5,519 nt of DNA from Alphaproteobacteria bacterium UBA6347 (GTDB lineage: Bacteria; Pseudomonadota; Alphaproteobacteria; CAAGCB01; CAG-977): the NCBI GenBank assembly GCA_002440235.1, contig DJRZ01000035.1, positions 28,065 through 33,583 on the forward strand, read 5' to 3'. The notes under the pieces are model-generated. The model made no database searches. It was not told where the DNA came from and saw only the letters and a list, made by a program, of their open reading frames with translations. Shown here in pieces: positions 5,398-5,519 of the stretch. The first letter of the stretch is position 1; each line of letters opens with the position of its first letter. Made by a program: the position numbers and the translations under genes.

Positions 5398-5519
5398 TCA
5401 TTCCCCGCGCGCCGAAGCCAGCATGCCGGCTTCGCGTTCGATGATCGGCATCATGTGTTTCAGCGCGGCGTAGTAATCTCCGCCCAGAATGTCCCTGTTC
5501 AGTTCGTCGAACGCGGGAG
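5398..5519 (-). CDS. C-terminal end of an unrecognised protein (5' part beyond the window)
   Basis: The last 39 codons of a gene enter from the right edge and end at TGA (5398-5400). The peptide includes FDELNRDILGGDYYAALKHM and IIEREAGMLASARGE, looks helical and soluble, and uses the same GC-rich codons as gltX. The frame is the only one of the three on this strand that reads as a sensible protein, and a strong terminator follows directly. I cannot name the family from this piece. Confidence 0.7.
   Translation of the reverse strand, partial: PAFDELNRDILGGDYYAALKHMMPIIEREAGMLASARGE

Noticed and set aside
3932..5473. A 513-codon open frame on the plus strand across the PLP enzyme gene
   Set aside because: Same cause: the shadow of a GC-rich gene. 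It crosses promoter and terminator sequences of the minus-strand genes, and its product is arginine- and glutamine-rich without motifs.
1..5519. CRISPR array, transposase gene or tRNA anywhere in the window
   Set aside because: No regularly spaced repeats, no recognisable transposase or integrase frame, and no tRNA arms were found on either strand.

Overview
The window comes from a bacterial chromosome. Every gene I can support lies on the minus strand, so gene order here reads from right to left. The core genes (glutamyl-tRNA synthetase, a threonine-synthase-like enzyme and two genes cut by the window edges) are rich in GCG, CGC, TCG, CCG and ACG codons and have AAGGA/AGGAGG-type ribosome binding sites. 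The stretch from about 1,830 to 3,400 is strikingly AT-rich and looks like an accessory insert. The lineage cannot be fixed from this sequence. The glutamyl-tRNA synthetase has a Clostridia-like flavour (KLSKR followed by NGDASF), while the codon style is of a higher-GC bacterium. An uncultured gut-type or other anaerobic bacterium is only a guess.

Layout from right to left: the 3' end of an unrecognised gene (5398-5519) with a strong terminator; a 506-aa fold-type-II PLP enzyme related to threonine synthase (3731-5251) with its own terminator; the frameshifted remnant of a gene (3404-3651) with a perfect bidirectional terminator; the AT-rich island; gltX (285-1748) with promoter and terminator; and the start of a gene for an exported protein (1-117) that runs off the left edge.

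The island is the most interesting part. On the minus strand it holds, in order: an AT-rich promoter (3145-3195); a roughly 190-nt segment that folds into many stems and ends in an intrinsic terminator (2945-3138); a 153-aa membrane protein with an N-terminal SHOCT domain (2459-2920); a perfect 13-bp inverted repeat (2422-2449); a 125-aa membrane protein resembling the Imm superinfection-immunity family and ending in a C-terminal SHOCT domain (2020-2397); and a wobble-paired hairpin (1868-1899). The RNA segment contains a 9-bp pairing that would break the terminator, so it could be a switchable leader of the two membrane-protein genes, or a free-standing small RNA. The two SHOCT proteins, with opposite domain order and one RNA element in front, form a plausible but unproven membrane-based defence or stress cassette. 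An imperfect 18-nt direct repeat (16 of 18 identical) lies near both ends of the AT-rich zone, and a broken gene sits at its right edge; both fit past insertion.
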